From: Parvularia atlantis
Lineage: Eukaryota > Opisthokonta > Rotosphaerida
NCBI GenBank assembly: GCA_943704415.1
Contig: CALSCO010001252.1
Location: 1 to 44,568 of the forward strand
DNA length: 44,568 nt
Reading direction: 5' to 3'
Each line of letters opens with the position of its first letter. Within the stretch, counting starts at the first letter, position 1. Below, piece by piece: positions 42,307-44,568 of this stretch. Under the pieces are notes generated by a model. It did not search any database, was not told the origin of the DNA, and saw only the letters and a list, made by a program, of their open reading frames with translations. A program made the position numbers and the translations under genes.

Positions 42307-43791
42307 GAGTGCGCACCCGCAGCGTCGCAAGCGAGACGCGGATGACCTTCTCCTTCAGGCTCTGCTTGATCACGTCGACGAGGATCGGGACGACCTTCCA
42401 GCTGAAACACCCAAGGTGAGCGTGTGCCCGCGCGTGCTCAACCCGCCGCCGCACTTGTTGAGCTTGGGCGCGATCGTCTTGGAGAACGAGAGCAGCCAGA
42501 TGCAGAAGATGACCTGGTACTGCGTCTGGAAGCTCGGCTGCTGGCGCGACTTGAGGATGTCGATCAGCCTGGGCGGGCGGGCTCGGTGAGCGGCTGAAAG
42601 TGCGCTCTCGCGCAGCGCGCAGCGCACCGGCTCACGCCCTCGAGCGTCTCAAAGTACTTGAAGCGGAAGGCCTCGACCTGCAGCAGGCTCTGCAGCGACG
42701 TGACCGACGCCTGCACCTGCTCCTGCTTTGCCGTGCGTCAGCGAGGCGCGAGGCGCGGGCACAGGCGGCACGCACGTCGTTTGAGCTGCGCAGGCGCCCG
42801 GCCAGCCAGTTCATGAACCAGTCAAAGTCGGCCGGCTTCATCTTGCCGCCAAAGCTGCGGCGGCGGGTGGGCGATCAGCGCGCGAGCGACGGCGGCACCG
42901 GTCGGTGCGAACCAGAGGATGGCCGAGAGCAGCTTACTGGCCTTGCTCGTGATGTACGTGTTGTCCTTCTCAAGGCACCTGCGAGCGTGGCACGCTGTCA
43001 GGACGGGAGAGGGGGGGTGGGGGCGTGCGTGCCGGGCGCGCCGCACTTCATCAGCGGTGCGAAAGGCAGCGCCTCGTCGACGTTGGCTGCGCTGATGAAG
43101 AGCTGGATGCGCTTTGGCTGGTCTGCGCGCGGCGCGGTGCGGCGCGGCACGCCCGTGTCAGCGGCAGGGCGAGCGTGGCGCGGGCGCGGGCGCGGGGTAG
43201 CTAGTACCGATCATGTCGTCCATCAGCGTGAGCACGTACTGCACGCTGTCGTTGTTGTTGATCTTCTTGAGCAGGTTGAGGAACAGCACGGCGTAGCGCT
43301 CGCCCTCCTGCGTCACACGCGCAAGGAAGGACCGTGAGCGCCCGCCCGCGCGACCCGGGCGCCGGCGCGCGCACCCGCTCGAGCAGGCCGTTCTGCACAA
43401 AGGCGTCGCGCTTGTCGTACTCGCGGATCAACTTGAACTCCTCGTCGCTGATGAAGTTGGCGCTGCGGTAGGCCTGGCGCGGCGCGTCGGGTCATCTCCG
43501 CGGCCGCGCGCGCCCGCCGGCGGCGTGCACCTCCCACGGCAGCGTCGAGGCACGGATGCGCGTGGCCTGCTCCTCCATCGCGACCGAGGTCACGCGGTAG
43601 AGCGGTCCCATCGCGTTGCCGACGGCGGCGCCGGCCGACGCGGCGGCGTTGCTGCCGGCGGGGGCGGGGGCGGGCGCGGCTGCGGGCGGCGCGGCGACGA
43701 GGCCCAGCACGCCCGCGCCAAGCACCGGCGACGTCGGCGACAGGGCGCGTGGCGGCGGCACGGCCGGCGTGAGCGGCGACACGGCCGACAT
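41474..43791 (-). CDS. ATP6V1H: V-type proton ATPase subunit H
   Basis: Subunit H is an ARM/HEAT-repeat regulator of the V1 sector, needed for coupling and for silencing free V1. Landmarks in order: ATRIRASTLPWE (human AAEVRANKVNWQ), FISDEEFKLIREYDKRDAFV, INNNDSVQYVLTLMDDMIG, YITSKASKLLSAILW, DFDWFMNWLAGRLRSSND, FQTQYQVIFCIWLLSFSKTI, SLKEKVIRVSLATLR, RKWTDEDIEADIQFIIEELQ, LTSFDEYATEVRSGQLEWTP, KQNGARLNESNYELL, AIAAHDIGEYVTAYPRGKK and ENPAVRYEALLATQKFMVSN. The match spans the whole subunit. An Ala/Pro-rich N-terminal extension of about 65 residues (MSAVSPLTPAVPPPRAL...) is unusual. One intron contains an uninterrupted C28 tract. The ATG is 21 bp from the divergent PNKD-like ATG. Confidence 0.95.
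42276..42303. repeat. 28-bp uninterrupted G tract (C28 in the V-ATPase H intron)
   Basis: Twenty-eight consecutive G on the plus strand lie inside the V-ATPase H intron that joins SLATLR to NLLEKGG. On the transcript it is a C tract about 10 nt after the GTGCGC donor and some 50 nt before the acceptor. Confidence 0.95.
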
Positions 43792-43812
43792 GCTTCCGGA
43801 AGCTTCTGAAGG
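43792..43812. promoter_or_regulatory. 21-bp bidirectional 5' region
   Basis: The start codons of V-ATPase H (minus) and the PNKD-like hydrolase (plus) are 21 bp apart. CTTCCGGAAGCTTC in the gap is a near-perfect inverted repeat (TTCCGGAA core) of the ETS/STAT-like type. Confidence 0.5.
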
Positions 43813-44568
43813 ATGTTGGAGGGCGCACTGGCCGCGGCCGAGGCGGTGAAGGCGCTGTGGCGGCGCGCGGTGGGCCCAGCGCTGCGCGCGCTCGCGCTGG
43901 AGCTGCGCGCGCTCGTGTTTGGCGTGCTCTACCGCGTCTACACCTCGCGCGTGGGCGCGTGGATCACCCGCCAGGCCGAGCGGCGCGGCGGCGAGGGCCA
44001 CGCGCGGTGCGCGCCGCAGTTGCTGCGCGGCGGCGTACGCGTCGTGCCCGTGCCCGTGCTGGACGACAACTACGCCTACCTCGTCGTGGACGACGAGGAG
44101 CACATCGCCGTGGCCGTCGACCCGGCAGACCCCGCCGCCGTCGCCAAGGCCGCCGACCGCGAGGGCGCGCGGCTCGTGGCCGTGCTGACCACGCACCACC
44201 ACTGGTCCGGCCCCGCACACTGCACAGACCCGCGCGCGCGCTCACGCCGCGGGACCGCACGCGCAGGGACCACAGCGGCGGTAACGAGCGCCTGCGCGAG
44301 CGCATGCCCGGGCTGGCCGTGTACGGGAGTGCGCTGGTGCGCCGTGGCGCGCCGTCTGATCACGCGCGGTCTCGGCGGCGTGTGCTGACATGATAGCCCC
44401 GTGCGCAGGACCCGATCCCGGCGTGCACGCACGCGCTGCAGGTTGAGGGTGAGCACGTGGAGCGGTTCGAGGTCGGGCGGCTCGTGTTCCGCGCGTACTC
44501 GTCGCCTGCGCACACGCTCGGGCATCTGCTGTACCTGCTCGAGGGCGGGGGCGGGGGCGGGGGCGAGG
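43813..44568 (+). CDS. Glyoxalase II / PNKD-type metallo-beta-lactamase hydrolase, cut by window end
   Basis: Hydroxyacylglutathione hydrolase-type fold; human PNKD and HAGH are close relatives. Exons 43813-44204, 44267-44336 and 44409 onward. An N-terminal hydrophobic/basic helix (ALVFGVLYRVYTSRVG) resembles the membrane or targeting segment of PNKD. The hydrolase domain starts VVPVPVLDDNYAYLVVDDEE, continues AVAVDPADPAAVAKA, then VAVLTTHHHW joined across the intron to DHSGGNERL: this is the THxHxDH metal site, here THHHWDH. SPAHTLGHLLYLLEG supplies the next metal His (PxHTxGH). The sequence leaves the window before the second-metal and C-terminal substrate-binding parts, so glutathione-ester specificity cannot be judged. 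Confidence 0.9.

Noticed and set aside
1-44568. Bacterial or organellar origin because of high GC and close gene spacing
   Set aside because: Spliceosomal introns, HP1, U1-C, GCP4, COMMD7 and p24 make this a nuclear eukaryotic genome.
1-44568. tRNA, rRNA or other structured RNA genes
   Set aside because: I saw no tRNA T-arm/B-box context, rRNA core or snRNA-like sequence in any gap; the gaps are short.

Overview
This is a gene-dense, very GC-rich (visibly around 70%) stretch of nuclear DNA from a eukaryotic microbe. I read 24 protein genes on both strands. All but two contain introns, mostly 47-65 bp long, with GTGCG-type donors, a CTGAC/CTCAC-like branch site and a short C/G-rich run ending in CAG. 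I placed 70 introns to the base using conserved protein frame. The gene set (COMMD7, LARP7, NR2C2AP, TBC1D24, PNKD-type hydrolase, SERINC, BTBD10/KCTD20, HP1, GCP4, MPC2) suggests a free-living heterotrophic protist related to the animal/fungal side of the tree, for example an apusomonad-like or other Amorphea-related flagellate. That placement is inference. I saw no rRNA, tRNA, CRISPR array or mobile element.

Layout, left to right. 1-3.8 kb (+): an Ndfip/Bsd2 adaptor, an SPPL1/SPPL3-type intramembrane protease and the GTPase GPN3. 3.9-6.0 kb (-): U1 snRNP protein C and a secreted PLC-like phosphodiesterase. 6.0-9.0 kb (+): SERINC and an HP1-like protein. 9.1-9.8 kb (-): an intronless PB1-plus-membrane protein. 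10.4-13.5 kb (+): an unrecognised polytopic membrane protein and a DUF2306 protein. 13.6-15.3 kb (-): LARP7. 15.3-18.0 kb (+): TBC1D24. 18.1-23.5 kb (-): a GT8 glycosyltransferase, SYO1/HEATR3 and a 3'(2'),5'-bisphosphate nucleotidase. 23.5-25.1 kb (+): BTBD10/KCTD20. 25.4-26.0 kb (-): MPC2. 26.1-28.7 kb (+): GCP4. 28.7-43.8 kb (-): a p24 cargo receptor, NR2C2AP, a ~10 kb cysteine-rich surface receptor, COMMD7 and V-ATPase subunit H. 43.8 kb to the end (+): a PNKD/glyoxalase II-type hydrolase cut by the window edge.

The genes do not form one pathway, but several share a compartment. Ndfip, SERINC, p24, TBC1D24, COMMD7, V-ATPase H and the SPPL protease all belong to the endomembrane/endolysosomal system. 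U1-C and LARP7 belong to nuclear RNP biology, and SYO1 and GPN3 to nuclear import of ribosomal and RNA polymerase subunits. The most striking features are the packing (start codons 21-26 bp apart in three head-to-head pairs; stop-to-start gaps of 18-29 bp in tandem pairs), about 10% GC-AG introns with their own donor consensus, an 8-nt micro-exon in SERINC, and the giant WSC/DUF4114/malectin-like/EGF/furin-like membrane receptor.
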